DNA of 64,000 bases from Dasypus novemcinctus (lineage: Eukaryota; Chordata; Mammalia; Cingulata; Dasypodidae), in contig NC_080682.1 in the NCBI RefSeq assembly GCF_030445035.2, forward strand, positions 29,122,770 through 29,186,769, given 5' to 3'. Positions 1-12,319 of this stretch are shown here, in pieces. The notes beneath the pieces are model-generated. The model ran no database searches. It was given only the letters and a program-made list of their open reading frames with translations, and was not told the DNA's origin. Made by a program: the position numbers and the translations under genes. Numbering within the stretch: the stretch's first letter is position 1; every line of letters starts with the position of its first letter.

Positions 1-530
1 ATCATATTGTATGGAATAAGCAAGAACCAATAAGACAAATATTTTATGATCTTACTGATGTGAAATAATGAGAATATGCAAATTCATATAGGAAAAACTG
101 GAATGCAGTTTACTAGGTCCTTGGGTGGGATTAAGGAATTGTGAGTTAAAACCTAATTTGTACATAGTTTCTGATTTGGTGTTCTGCAAAATTTAAGTAA
201 TGCATGGTGATGATGGTAGCAACACCATTAAATTGTATATTAGTAATTGATTAAAATGGAAAATTTTTGGTTGTATATATTTTACAGAATAAAAATTTTA
301 AAAAAGCATAGAACTGTAAAAAATAACAGTGAACCCTAATATAAACTATGGAAGATAAGTAATATATTTATATTAATATATTTTCAACAATTATAATAGA
401 AACACCACAATGATGCAAAATGTTTAGGGAAATTGTTTTAGTGAGGGCTTATATGCAGTCTATTTTGGCATGTTTTTTCTATCAAACTACACCTTCTTTA
501 ATTATAAAAAAAGAAAGAAATATTATTTTA
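1..530 (+). repeat. LINE-1 3' end (end of ORF2 region and 3' UTR), part of unit A
   Basis: The text resembles the typical L1 tail: a diverged ORF2 end, then a segment with 'gatgatggtagcaacacc', 'gaattgtatatt'-like and 'cctaatataaactatgg' motifs, ending in an A-rich run near 490-520. The same tail occurs at 25250-25700 and 60050-60420, each followed by the same flanking sequence. The element begins outside the window. Confidence 0.75.
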
Positions 531-1700
531 CTTCCTAATATAAAAAGTAAGGTCCCTAAAATTTCTCATTTCAGTTTCTCCTAGACATTGATTCAATGTA
601 TTTTATATATTCATATGTATGTGAATATTACAAACCTGCCAATGCAATGCTATTTTTTGTTCATATTTGTCTTTACAGAAATTTTCCATATTTCCCATAG
701 CTTGCACACTTCTTTTATTTTTTTAGATTCAATTTTTCATCTGATACCATTTTCTTCAGACTAGGGAACTCCTTTCGTTATTATTGTACCATAAGGCTTT
801 TGGAAACAAATTTTTGGAACTTTCATTTATCCTGAATGTCTCCATACCACAATTGAGTTTCATGAATATTTTAATTAAAGAGAATTGCCTTTACAATGTG
901 CTTTTATTTTTCTTCTTCTAATCTTCTTGCCTCTGATGAGAAGCCAGCCATAATTGATTTGTTCCAGGCTCCCCACTCCTTCAGAGGTTCTTCCGACCAT
1001 CCTCCATCCAGCCGTGTTTTATGTGTTCATCCTGCCCCACTCTGGATGCTTTGAAGTGTTTCTTTGTATCTTTCATTTCTTAAGCTTGATTAGAATGTAC
1101 TTTACATGTGTGTTGCTTGTGTGCATTTATGTGTGTTTGTGTATTAGATTTATCTTCTTTTGATATTTAGAATTTCTTATATCTATAAGTTGATTACTTT
1201 CCCCCAAATTTCAAGGAATATCAGTCGCTTTGTATTCAATTGTTTGACCCGCTTTGCCTCTGTTCTTGTTTATTTAAAAAGCGTAATGGTTGTCAGTTAC
1301 TTATCTCTTAACTCAGTTTGAAAAATATTTATTGATCTGTTTTTGAGTTTCCTGATGCTCTTTGGTAGCATCCAATCTGCTGTTAAGTGCTTCTAGAAAT
1401 GTTTTCATTATCATATATTTTGCTTTTCCTATCTAGAATTTCTATTTTGTTCAATATTATTTTAGTCTGTATTTTTGTTCTGCTATGATTACTCATATAT
1501 TTCCTCATTAGGATCATTTCCTTAAGTCATTAAATATATGCAAAAAGCTGTTTTAAAGTCCTTGGCTTCTAAAGCAGTCTTTGGGTTCATATTGTGATCT
1601 ATTTCTAATAACTTTTTAAAAAATAATGCTCACTGTTTTTACTTTGTCATTATTATATATATTTATGATATAGATGGTATTTTGAGAGTGATACATTGTA
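530..1700. repeat. Duplication unit A: block flanking the L1 tail
   Basis: This stretch is recognisably similar to 25720-27260 (unit B) and 60430-62380 (unit C). Shared landmarks include 'acaaacctg..aatgctattttt', 'tttcccatagcttgcaca', 'tctagaatttctattt', 'cattaaatatatgcaaaaag' and 'gttttaaagtccttggcttc'. The sequence itself looks like an old interspersed repeat read on its antisense strand. It contains no ORF of note; the 69-codon frame at 954-1163 has no recognisable features. Confidence 0.6.
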
Positions 1701-2280
1701 GGGAGTTTCACTAAGTTATCTTTCCATAAATAGTTAGGAACTGTGTCATAGATTATGCTTCCATATTATTCCATTACAAACATGTCTAAGGGAATTTTGA
1801 GAAAACTAAACAGGTTATATTTCCAGGAAGAGGAAATTGGGTTTCAGGGGGTTAGGTTATGAACTTAATCCCACATAGCTAATAAATTTCAGGATAGTAC
1901 TGAATTCTTAAGATCGGCATCATCAGGAGATACTTTCTTCCTGAGTTGCAGCTGTGGGTGATCAGGAACATTGAAGCATCCACTCATCTCTCCCATCTCT
2001 TCTGGCCTCATTGCTTTCAGCATCTGGTTAAAGTGGCTTCCTCTCAGTTTTCGTGTTCTGTTGATTTTGGTTTCTGGCTCCTATGGCCTTTCTCTCTCAC
2101 CATCTGGGCTCCTCTCTGTCTCTGCAGACTTTTTCTGTATGTTAAGAGGATTGACATCCCAGCTCACTTTAAAGTCTTTTAGCCATGTAAACTTGTTTAT
2201 CATCACAGACGTTATACTTATGCATTCCTCAGCAGGAACTTATAGACTGCCAAAGTAAATATTAATATAACTTCAAATAG
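1700..2280. other. No gene; unclassified, possibly repeat-derived
   Basis: About 580 bases including a pyrimidine-rich part (1980-2150). Two overlapping frames of 78 and 95 codons show no domain and no conserved pattern. The texture suggests a lineage-specific repeat, but I see no other copy in this window. Confidence 0.3.
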
Positions 2281-3136
2281 CAGGACTCCTGAGGGCCCTG
2301 GAGAAACCCAGACACTATAGGCAGGGCAGACTGCTTAAGAGTTTGGAGCCCTGCCAGAGGGCCCTACTTTGGAATTTATACTCCTTAGTGGGATAGAGTT
2401 GGACTTAGTTGTGTTTTCCCTATGCATGGTTCTGCTCCTCTATTTGAACCTATATAGTTAGTACTAGAATTGATCAAATCTTTGGGCTGTCCATGTACCA
2501 GTTGGGCCCTGAATCTCAACAGAAGTGCAACACCTATTCTCCAGTTCATTGGATTCACCCAGGACAACTAACACGGAGAAGATGGCTGACAATGACCATT
2601 TAAAGGAACAGAGGGTCTGCAACTACAGAAAGTCCCATCCATCTGCCCCATGGGACCTCAGCCTCCTCTCAATTAGAAGTGCAGTGGGCATCACCATCAC
2701 AGAATCCTCAAGATTAGGAAATTGATAGACTAGAATAAACTTACAGTTGTTTTACTCTATTCTTGTGATTCTAGCAATGGAAGAACTTTTATCATGGATG
2801 TGGAGGCAGTAGTCACTGGGGGGGGCGGGTAGGGAGAGGGGAAAAGTAAGTAATTTGAGGGCATTTTGGGGACTTGGGAATTATGCTCAATGACATGTCA
2901 ATGACAGATAAAGGCCTTTGTCTGTTATGTAAAACTTACAAAAATGTGCAGGGGAGAGTGTAAACTACAATGTAAACTATAATAACTGCTTAGTGGCAAT
3001 GCTCCACAATCTATTCATCATTCGTGAGAAATGTACCACACTAGTGAAGGGTGTTGCTGTTGTGGAAAAATGTGGAAGGGCTAGGGAGCGGGCACATGGG
3101 AAACCCCTTTCTTTTAAAAAATTTAAAAAAAAAACG
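2281..3136 (+). repeat. L1-type long 3' UTR copy 1 (diverged), 3' A-rich tail
   Basis: Same family as the copies at 9895-11505, 44427-45064, 48993-49734 (-) and 55910-57092 (-). Shared landmarks are 'gagggccctactttggaattt', 'gggatagagttggactta', 'ttggattcacccaggacaactaaca', 'gagagtgtaaactacaatgtaaac' and 'gtgaagggtgttgctgttgtgg'. It ends in an A-rich run at about 3116-3135. No coding frame. It is the most diverged of the five copies. Confidence 0.75.
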
Positions 3137-3189
3137 ATTGAGACCCACCTTGGATCATGCAATCTATTTAAAGGCCCTTAAGGAAAGTA

Positions 3190-3640
3190 GCTTAATCAAA
3201 TGGTCCTCCCTACAATAGGTTTAAACACACAGAAATGTTTCAAAATTATCTGAGGTCCAAAGAAGTCTCAACTACCACACCATCCTTTCATTAACACCTT
3301 GCTTGGGTTGGAACATTTGTTAAAACTGATGGTAGTACACTTTCATCATTATGCTAATACCTATAGTTCATGGTTCCAATGTTTGTGTAGTTTAGTTCCA
3401 TTGATTTAAAAAATATTTACTCTGTTACCATATATTATATATAATATTTTCCTGTTCAATCGGATTCATGTACATATTTTATGCTATTAATTATGATTAC
3501 AATGTTGGTTTACCAACATCACCATCTATTACAAAAACACTTCCATCATTCCTAATAGGAACCCTGTACATTATAAGTCTCAACTTTAAAAAATATGTTT
3601 TTTCATTTTTTAAAATTGTTGACCCACACTATTCTACTTC
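3190..3640 (-). repeat. Possible antisense L1 3'-end-like relic
   Basis: The stretch reads like an old L1 3' region in antisense ('caccatctattacaaaaacac', 'cattcctaataggaaccctgtaca'). It is heavily diverged. The 300 bases after it (3640-3950) hold only AT-rich sequence in which I recognise nothing. Confidence 0.35.
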
Positions 3641-4269
3641 ACATTCCACTGAATGAGAAACAATTTAATGGCATAAGGAAAAAGAGCAGAAATCAAACAT
3701 TACTTTGTGGCAAATATCATGATTTAATTCTTTTAGCAATACATTTATAAATAATTATATTAGTGCTCATTAGGTGATATTTAATTCATGATTACATTAG
3801 AGACAACGTAACCAAATGTAAAATATTAATGACATGGCCATGAAATCTTTTTGACAGAATTAAAATAGAAAAACACCTTATATTTTCATTAAGTTAAAAT
3901 TAGAAAAACAAAAAGAATTGTAAAACATTTGGCAAAGACCAAAAATGAAGAATTTATTGATATATATTTCTAGAGAAGAAACTGAGAAAAAGAAAATGTA
4001 GGAGGTGGGGCAAGATTGTGTCTAAGTGAGTGCACCCTCATCATCTCTCCTGCAAAAACTGGCTGAATGGGGACAGAATCCTGGCTGAGTGAGAGTTTTG
4101 GGAACTCACAAAGCAGGAGGTTTCTGGACATTGACCTGGAGAGAATACTACAAAAGGAGTGCTTGCTCAAGGTAAAGCCAACTGTTTGACACTAGAGCCG
4201 TAAGCTGTGGGAAGGTTAAACCTTTCCCCTAGGGCTGATAACTGCAGCACTCCCTGAACACCACTGGTC

Positions 4270-4465
4270 ACCCAGCAGCATTCCTGAGCCCCTTGTTCTC
4301 CAAATATGTGATCCCTGAATCCATGTTCCCTAAACTTTGCATTCGCAGAACCCCACATTCCCTGTAATCCATGTTCCCTAAACCCATGTTCCCTGAGCCT
4401 GAATTCCTGCAAGCCCATGTTTCCTGAACTTGGCACTCCCAAGACCCCAGCATTCCCATAGTTCT
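4270..4465 (+). repeat. Imperfect minisatellite in the L1 5' UTR, unit about 15-17 bp
   Basis: About ten degenerate units resembling 'cccatgttccctgaa' follow each other (for example 'atccatgttccctaaac' twice, then 'ccatgttccctgagcc', 'cccatgtttcctgaac'). The repeat makes the antisense frames here look like a low-complexity protein rich in G, E and H; these frames are not genes. Tandem repeats are common in L1 5' UTRs. Confidence 0.75.
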
Positions 4466-4959
4466 CTGTTCTTGGACAAACTCCAAGAGTGGGAGGGTTT
4501 TGGTGAGAGGTGCAGAGGGGCCTGAAAAGTGCATGTTAAATTGTCTGGTCCCCCCTATTTTGAGCTTGGAGGAGCATGTGAACTGGTTTAGGGAGAGGCT
4601 AGGAAGAGAGAAGAGGTGAATCTGCTGAGAGAGGCTGATTTATCTAAACACCCTGGGAGAGGGAAACTTGATCTGGAAGAAGGTGGAGGCAAGCAATTAA
4701 CTAGTCCTGCATAACACATCCAAGGGAGGAGGACAGTAGGACGTGCTTGGTAGCTTCCTAATGGCATTTTTAAGGTTTTTGGCAAGGTGTGGGTACTCTC
4801 TTTTAAAGAAACTAAGAGTCATTATTTTTTGTGGTGAGTTGGTTGACCAGGATCACATTTTGGGGGAGCTCTTACATGGCCTTCTGGCTGCTCTGGAAGA
4901 GAGGGAAGTGAGGAAGGGAGAAGTAGGAAGGATAGACTCCTAAGCAGTTTATTCAATTT

Positions 4960-5580
4960 AGAAGAGGATTCCTTGCTTGAGGCCTTGTCTGGTCTTTTTT
5001 GTTTGTTTGTTTTCTTGTCTTTCCTTTTACTTTATCCCCCCAAAGCCTTTTTCCCCTCTTTTTTTCCCCCTTATTTTCTATTAGGTGCTGCAGGCAGTAA
5101 TTCTTGTCTGCTGTGCTTCCTTATCCTTTATTTCTTCTTTTCTGTGTTACTGATTTTGGTTACCAATGCTATCCCCTTTCCATCTTCCTATCTTCCATTG
5201 TCTGTTGTTTCTCTTACATTCCAACTATCATTTTTAGCCCCCCATTTTTCTGACTTTTATTTGTAATGATCTCTATTCTGTTTTCTATCTTTTATTCCCT
5301 ATTAATGTGACTGTCTTTTCTTTTCTCTTTCCCTCTCTCCTGACCACATTGCCCTTTTAATTCATACTACATTCCTCTCCATTTTCAGTTAACCCTCTCA
5401 TTGTAGGTACTCCTTTTTTTTTTTTTTTTACTTTTATAACTCAACACAGTTTACATGAGTTCAATATCCATTCTCCTAGGTCTCACATGGATCTTCTGCT
5501 AACATTTACTATCAATACTACTATTACAATTTTTCTTTGCTTACCTATTTTCCTTTCCCTGGCCCTAAATTTTTCCTTGA
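4960..5580 (+). other. Pyrimidine-rich part of the L1 5' UTR
   Basis: Strongly C/T-biased sequence with a T run near 5413-5429, lying directly before the ORF1 start. The 97-codon frame at 4973-5266 is only a translation of this skewed composition (F, L and S rich) and is not a gene. Confidence 0.6.
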
Positions 5581-5719
5581 AGGGAGCTTAGACAACAACA
5601 AGAAAATAGAATAAGAAGAAGTGTCGAAGAGAAGACAACACACACACACGAACAGCACCTAATTAAGCCACGAGACTAGATAGGAAAGCTAAGCAACTGT
5701 ACAAACCCATCAAGATAAA

Positions 5720-6670
5720 ATGATGACCAGACAGCAACAAAAACTTACAAACCATACCAATAATCAGGAAAGCATGGCCCAATCCAATGAACAAAGTAAA
5801 AACAAGGAAGAGGAGCAGAACATCGAACAACTAATCAAAACTCTTAAAACATATATCATGGATCAATTTAATGAAGTTAAGGAAGAGAGTAAGTACATTA
5901 AGAAAACACTTGGAGAGTGTACAGAAGAAATTGTAAATATACATCAAAAGATAACAGATATGATGGTGATGAATGGCACAATCCAAGAAATAAAAAAAAT
6001 ACACTCTTAGCAATTAACAGCAGATTTGAGGAGGCAGAGAAAAGATTTAGTGATGAAATCAAACAGATAGTAGAAATGATCAATAAAAAGAGAAAAAATC
6101 CAGCAGCAACATAGGGAACTAAAAGACAGCACAAAATTCACAAACATACATTCTAGACATCCCAGCAGGAGAAGAGAAGGGAAGGGGTAGAAAAGAGGTC
6201 TTGGAGAAAATAATGTCTGAAAAATTACCAAACCTATTGAGGGAGATAGATGTACATGTCCAGGAAGAATAATGCACCCTAAACAGCATAAATCACTACA
6301 GAACTATCCCAAGACTTATACTTGCCAAATTATCCAATGCTCAAAGAGAAAATACTGAAGGCAGCTAGAGAAAAGAAAAAAATCACATACAAGGGAAGTT
6401 CAATATGATTAAGTGCTGATTTTGCATCTGAAACCATGGAGGCAAGAAGGCAGTGGTATGACATAGTCAAGCTTCTAAAAGAAAAAAAAAAAAATCCAGC
6501 CAAGAATACTGTACTCAGCAAAGCTGGCCTTCAAAAATAATGGAGAGTTCAAAATATTCACAGATAAACAGAAACTAAGAGAGTATGCCAACAAGAAACC
6601 TGCCCATCAAGAATTACTAAAGGGACTTCTGCAGGAGGAAAGAAAAAACAGATTGACAGAGTTGGAGGAG
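5720..6670 (+). pseudogene. L1 ORF1 (RNA-binding chaperone), broken
   Basis: ORF1p forms trimers through a coiled coil and coats L1 RNA. Here the coiled-coil part reads from the ATG at 5720 (Q/N/K/E-rich, 'QNIEQLIKTLKTYIMDQFNE') to a stop at 6008-6010. It resumes in another frame ('INSRFEEAEKRFSDEIKQIV') to 6114. An RRM-like remnant follows at about 6125-6390. The carboxyl domain is recognisable at 6420-6650 ('ETMEARRQWYDIVKLLKEK' and, in shifted frames, the rest to 'LLKGLLQ'). At least three frame breaks are needed to read it, so it is dead. Confidence 0.8.
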
Positions 6671-6739
6671 AATGCATGAACAACTAAAAAGACAAAAAAG
6701 GAAACAAACAACAAATGACATACACAAATCTGAAGAGAA

Positions 6740-7455
6740 TGCGCCTAATGTAAGTAATTCCTTGAAAGTAATAACACTGAATGTCAATGGATTAAACTCA
6801 CCTGTCAAGAGACACAGATTGGAAGAATGGATAAGGAAATATGCTGTCTACAAGAAACCCACCTTAGACCCAAGGATTCAATGAGGAAGAAAGTGAATGG
6901 CTGGAAAACAATCTTACAGGCAAACAATAACCAAAAAAGGGCCATCACAGCTATATTAATATCAGACAAAAAAGACTTTAAATGTAAAACTACTGTGACA
7001 GACAAAGATGGACATTACATATTAGTAAAAGGGGTAATCGTTCAAGAGAAAGAACTATCATAAACATTTATGCTCTAAACAAGGCACAACCAAGTACATG
7101 AGGCAAACACTGGGAAAACTAAGTGAAGGAATAGATGCCTCTACAATTATAGTGGGGAACTTTAATAGACCACTACCACCATTGGACAGAGCATCTCAAC
7201 AGAGAATCAATAAAGAAACAAAGTCTTTGAACAGTATATTAGAGGAGCTGGACCTAATAAACATATACAAAACATTACAACCAAATACAGCAGGATATGC
7301 ATTCTTCTCAAGCACACATGGATCATTCTCCAAGATAGACCACACTCTAAGACACAAAGGAAGTCTCCATGAATTCAGAAAGATTGAAATCATACTAAAT
7401 AATTTCTCTGAACAGAGTGGAATGAAGCTGGAAATCTGCAAGGGCCAGACAACCA
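6740..7455 (+). pseudogene. L1 ORF2 endonuclease domain, broken
   Basis: Apurinic-type endonuclease that nicks target DNA for L1 insertion. The amino motif 'TLNVNGLNSPVKRHRLEEW' is at about 6776-6832. 'CLQETHLRP' follows in another frame at about 6839-6865 and keeps the catalytic Glu. The later frame at 7098-7472 contains 'IIVGNFNRPLPPLDR', where the usual GDFN Asp is Asn, and 'FSEQSGMKLE' where SDH-S is normal, so the terminal catalytic Asp-His pair is changed. Several frameshifts. Similarity ends abruptly near 7450. Confidence 0.85.
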
Positions 7456-7459
7456 GCTT

Positions 7460-8597
7460 AGGAATGGTATAATATTGTAACAGGGATAGACATATTGACC
7501 AATGAAACTGAATTGAGAGTTCTTATATAGACCCTCACATATACAGTCTTCTGATATTTAAAAAGGTCACCAAACCCACTCACCAGGGAGTGGGCTTCTT
7601 CAACAAATGGTGCTTGGAGAACTGGATAACCATATGCAAAAGAATGAAAGGAGATTACCATCTCATATCTTACAAGAAAATCAACTCAAGTGGACCAAAA
7701 GCCTAAATATAAGAGACAAGTCCATAGAGACCTTGGAAAACAATGTAGGGGAGAATCTACAGGACCTACCTTGTAATACGAAATGGCTTCATGAACTTCA
7801 CACTCAAAGCACAAGCAGCCAAAGAACAAATAGATAAATGGGACCTCCTCAAAATTAAAGTATTTCGCACCTCAAAGGAGTTTGTCAAAAAAGTGAAAAG
7901 ATAGCCTAACCAATGGGAGAAAAATATTTGATAACCATATTTCTGAAAAGATACTAATACCCTGCATATATTAAGAAATTCTGTATCTCAAAATTAAAAA
8001 GACAAACAGTCCATTTTAAAAATGGGCAAGAGATTTGAGCAAATGCTTCTCCAAAAAAGAAATTCAAATGGCTAAAAAGCACATGAAAAGATGCTCAAAA
8101 TCACCAGCTATTAGGGAAATGCAAATAAAAACTGCAATGATTTACCATCTTACTCCCATTAGACTGGCAGCTCTTAAAAACAGAAGACTACAAGTGTTGG
8201 AGAGGATATGGAAGAATGGGAACCCTCATCCACTGCACGTGGGAATGCAGAAGAATTCAGCCATTCTGGAGGGAAGTTTGGTGGTTTCTTAAGGAATTAA
8301 CTATAGATTTGTCATATGACCCAGCAATTACACTGCTCTCAGTAGAATTGAAAACAAGGGGGACACAAATGGATATATGCTCACCAATGTCCATAGTGGC
8401 ATTACTTAATATTGCCAAAAGTTGGAGATGAATGGATAAACAAAATGTGGTATATACATACAATGGAATACTACTCAGCTATAAGAAGGAATTCAGTACA
8501 AACACTTGGGATAACATGGATAAATCTTGAGGACCTTATGTTGAGTGAAGCAAGTCAGGCATTAAAGAACAAATACTACATGACCACTCTAATGTGA
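7460..8597 (+). pseudogene. L1 ORF2 carboxyl-terminal part (thumb to C-terminal domain), broken
   Basis: Starts in the region equivalent to 'NRDIDQWNR' of known L1 ORF2 and continues through 'LLQQMVLGELDNHMQ', '[19 protein letters not shown]', '[17 protein letters not shown]' and the cysteine-rich piece '[17 protein letters not shown]'. It ends at 'DEWINKMWYIHTMEYYSAIR' and a stop at 8595-8597. Frames change several times. The whole palm and fingers of the reverse transcriptase are absent between this piece and the endonuclease. Confidence 0.85.
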
Positions 8598-9655
8598 AAT
8601 AAGTAAACCAAGCTGTCTCAGAGAGCTAGAGACTGAACGATAGGCTTAAAAAAAGTTGTGGAGGAGAGGAAGGTTATGAGTTGACGCCTACATGCGTGAA
8701 ATCTATGATAAAGTGGAGGTAAGTAATTGTACAGGGAAGAGATATGATGGAAACATAGAGATACTATTGGGTGGGGCTTTGTAGGCTTGAGGGGGGCTAG
8801 GGATGCAAGGATGGGTCAGATGACCCAAGGAATTGGGGGAAGTGTTGGGGTGGACAGATGAACATAGGAGATTGTCAGGTATGCAGTTGAAACTATAACG
8901 TTGAGAAAACTCTAGAAAATATAAGAAAGGTTTACCTGCTTAAGATACTTAATGGAGGACATCTGACACAGGGGAAGGTTTCTAAGGAGTGTGTGAGTTT
9001 TCATCTTGTAATAGTGTGTTATATCATTGGGTGGAGACCCTTGCAATGACTGGGAAAGTGTACCTCCATCCTGGGGAGGTCTAGTGTTCTCAAACATAGG
9101 AATTGTGGCTCTCAGGAGAATTGGTGGCTCCCAAAGGGGGAGGGCAGTGTAGTGTCTCAAACCCTCAGCATTGTTGCAAATATCTGTGACACTGATCCTT
9201 CAGGCAGTGAATCTTGGTTGTTACTGTAGGCCATAAGGAGAGGGTGAGAGATGAATAGAATAGATGGAAGCAGGGTAACTGGGGGCAATGGAAGTGTTCC
9301 AAAAGGACATGCAAAGATGGATATAGGACATGTTAAATTTCACCAAAAATGTATACAAGTCTACAGGCCAAAATGTAAACCATAATGCAAACCATAATGT
9401 AACTAAAAATTTAGAAAATTATACAGTCTAAAATATAAACCACAATTGTAAATCAAAATGGAACCATGTTTGGTATCTATTTTTCAATGTCTGTACGTCA
9501 GCTGCAGCAAATATAACATGAACTTGTAAAAGGATCTTTGCTGGGGAAGGGGGAAAAGGGTTTGATGTTGGATATATGGTAATCCCCTATATTGTATATG
9601 TGACTATACTGTGATCTAAAACATTTTTGAAGACAAAATTAAAAATTAAAAAAAA
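8598..9655 (+). repeat. 3' UTR of the 4-9.6 kb LINE-1
   Basis: About 1.05 kb of G-rich then A-rich non-coding sequence after the ORF2 stop, ending with 'ttaaaaattaaaaaaaa' at about 9640-9656. It differs from the long 3' UTR family seen at 9895-11505, so at least two L1 lineages are present. Confidence 0.7.
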
Positions 9656-9894
9656 ATGTAGACACTGAGGAAGGAGTGAAAGTTATTGCCTTGCCCCTGT
9701 ACATACCTATTACAGAGAATGGCAAAATGTCAAAAACAAAATTTTATGATATTTTTCATTTTTAATTCCTCAATTTATTTTTTACTTTATTTTAGTTTCT
9801 CTAGTATGTATTCTATTTCTAATCTTTACACCTATCATTACTATTTCATTTTCCTACTAATTGAATTTGACAATATATTAGGCTTCATTTCTGA

Positions 9895-11505
9895 AGAAGT
9901 TTTGGACCACAGAGGGGTTCAACTATGGTAGGGGGGAGCACTGGTATGGGGTGTAATGGGGGCTACATGATTGGAAGGGAGTTCTACAGGGCATTGATAT
10001 ATGGTATATAAAAATGTTCAAATATTCATTTGTTATTTTCATCGTAGTTAAACTTACAAACATCAACTGTGGTAATGCTGAGTTCCTAGCCAAGGGAGCT
10101 CTATCACATTCCCCAATGGAATGGTAACAATCTCCCAAGTGCAAGCTCAAAGACCATTGAAGGATGTCCAATGATGAGCCCTTGATGGTGATGACTGTGC
10201 TTATGGGCCTGTGTGCTTGAAATTTCGACTAGGCCTAGAGCTGCAGGGTGCCTAAGAGTAAACTCCTGATAGCTTCCATGTTGCTCAAATGTGGCCACTC
10301 TCTCAGTCAAACTCAGCATGTAAATGCAATAACTTCCTCCCAGCATGGGACATGACTCCTGGGGATGAGCCTCCCTGGTGCCAAGGGATTACTAGCTGGT
10401 GATCGCTAGCTGGTGATGCAACTGACAAAAAGACCTTGAATAAAAGGGGGATAATGCAATAGACAAATGAGTTTATATTGCTAAGACTCTTCAAAAAAGT
10501 TGGGAGATCATCAGAGGGGTAGTGCTTATGCATGTCTCAGTAGGATCCCAGAGACAGCCAAAGTAGATACAATCCCAGGTACTGGTGCTCCTGAGGACTA
10601 CAGAGACACACAGGTTCTATGGTCATGGCAAATGGCTCTGGATTTCAGTGCCTTGTCCGTGGGCCCTACTTTGCAATTTGTGTTCCTGAGTGTGATGGAG
10701 TTGGACTTAGATGTGACCTTTTACACATGTCTCTTCTGTCACTTTTACTTAACCTGTGGTTGCCACTGGGGTTATTGTACACTCAGGAAACTTGAATATC
10801 TGGACTGGCCATGTGCCAGCTAGGCCCTGAGACTCAGTAGAGTTGCAACTCCTACTCTCCGGTTCATTGAACTTACCGGGTCAGCTAACAGGGAGGTGAA
10901 GTTGGTCAGCCACCACACCAGGGAAACAAGAGTGCCTACAACTCTGAACAGAAGAATCACATTCATCATCCATGTGGTATCTAAGCCCCCTCTCAATTTA
11001 GAGGTGGAGTGAACATCATCATCCCAGGGCCCACAGGATGGAGGAATAAAATATGGATTAGAGTGGACTTACTGGTATTCTACTATAGACCTATTGTTGA
11101 CTCTGGCAATTGAAGAAATTGTATCATTGATATGGAGACAGTGGCCATGGTAGTTGCTGAGGGCAGGGAATGGGAAGCAGAGATGTGATGTGGGGGCATT
11201 TTTGGGACTTGGAATTGTCCTAAATGATATTGCAGGACAGATGCTGGACGTTATATATCCTGCCATAACCCACTGAATGAACTGGGGCAGAGTGTAAACT
11301 ACAATGTAAACTATAATCCATGTGGTGCAGCAATGCTCCAAAATGCATTCGCCAAATACAATGAATTTGCCTCTATGATGAAAGAGGTTGTTGATGTGGG
11401 AGAAGTGGGGTGGGGAGGGGTGTGGGGTATATGGGAACCTCATATTTGTTGATGTAATATTTTTTGTGATCTATGTTCTTTAAAAAAAGGCAATTACATT
11501 TATAA
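9895..11505 (+). repeat. L1-type long 3' UTR copy 2 (longest copy)
   Basis: It contains parts missing from the shorter copies, including 'ggacatgactcctggggatgag' (10346-10367) and 'gatcatcagaggggtagtgc'. It continues through all landmarks shared with the other copies to an A-rich end near 11490-11505. Non-coding: the frames here (up to 124 codons) have no conserved features. The 5' boundary is approximate. Confidence 0.75.
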
Positions 11506-11919
11506 AAAAAGTACTATTTTTGATGGTACACAAGGTAGCCTACCACCAGAATACCTACTGCTCTTCTTTCATTACTGTTTCTGAAGGAGTATTGAATTAG
11601 AATTACAGTTGGAAAAAAGCACAAAAATAATTTGGTATAAAAACAAAGAACTTTGAGGCAATTTGAAAGGTTTGTTTAACCGATCCCATTTTTAAGTCAC
11701 ATGGAACATTTTAAATAATTTTCAAAATGTTTTTCATTTAAATTTAGTAAAATATTGTGATGTGAATATGTTTATCCACTTTTATAAGTGTGACCATTAA
11801 AAAAGGCATTTCATGCATAGTATAGCAAATTTAGGAATAGTACTTAGGTGTTTTTTATCAACATAATATTTTTGGATGTAAAAATCACAATATTCATTCA
11901 TCATTATGCATTATATCTT

Positions 11920-12310
11920 TAACTTTTTTTATTTGAGAATTTGTGAGTTAACAAATCAATCCTGCATATCACACAAGATTTACATACATCACCCCACCAT
12001 CATCTTACATTGTGACACATTTGTTACAAATGATAAAGGAACATCATCATAATATTACAGCTACCTATAGTCCATAGGTTATATTTGGTGTATTTTCCCA
12101 CATAACTTTGTATTATTAACACCATGTATTAGTATTATACATTTGCTGTAGTTCCTGAGAGAGTATTCTTATATTTGTACTGTTAATTACAGTCCATCAT
12201 TCACCATGGGGCTCACTGTATGATACAGTTCCCTGCTTCATACAATCCATTCAGAGTGTACACTCAGTTTCTCTCAGTTTCATCAGAGAGTTGTGTTGTT
12301 ACCAGCTCAG
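11920..12310 (-). repeat. Antisense L1 3'-end-like relic with T-run at its left edge
   Basis: It begins with 'aactttttttattt' (an A tail read in reverse), then 'accccaccatcatcttacattgtgaca' and 'tccatcattcaccatggggctcactg', which resembles an L1 3' region in antisense. The family is uncertain. The 400 bases before it (11515-11920) show nothing I recognise. Confidence 0.45.
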
Positions 12311-12319
12311 AAATAATTT

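Larger units (their letters stand above)
3955..9655 (+). mobile_element. LINE-1, near full length, internally deleted and decayed
   Basis: Order: 5' UTR 3955-5719, ORF1 region 5720-6670, ORF2 endonuclease 6740-7450, junction, ORF2 carboxyl part 7460-8597, 3' UTR 8598-9640 and A-rich end near 9655. The coding parts carry many frameshifts and stops, and the reverse transcriptase core is missing, so the copy cannot mobilise itself. Target-site duplications were not evident by eye. Confidence 0.88.

Noticed and set aside
4167-4534. Repetitive G/E/H-rich minus-strand proteins
   Set aside because: They are translations of the minisatellite in the L1 5' UTR.
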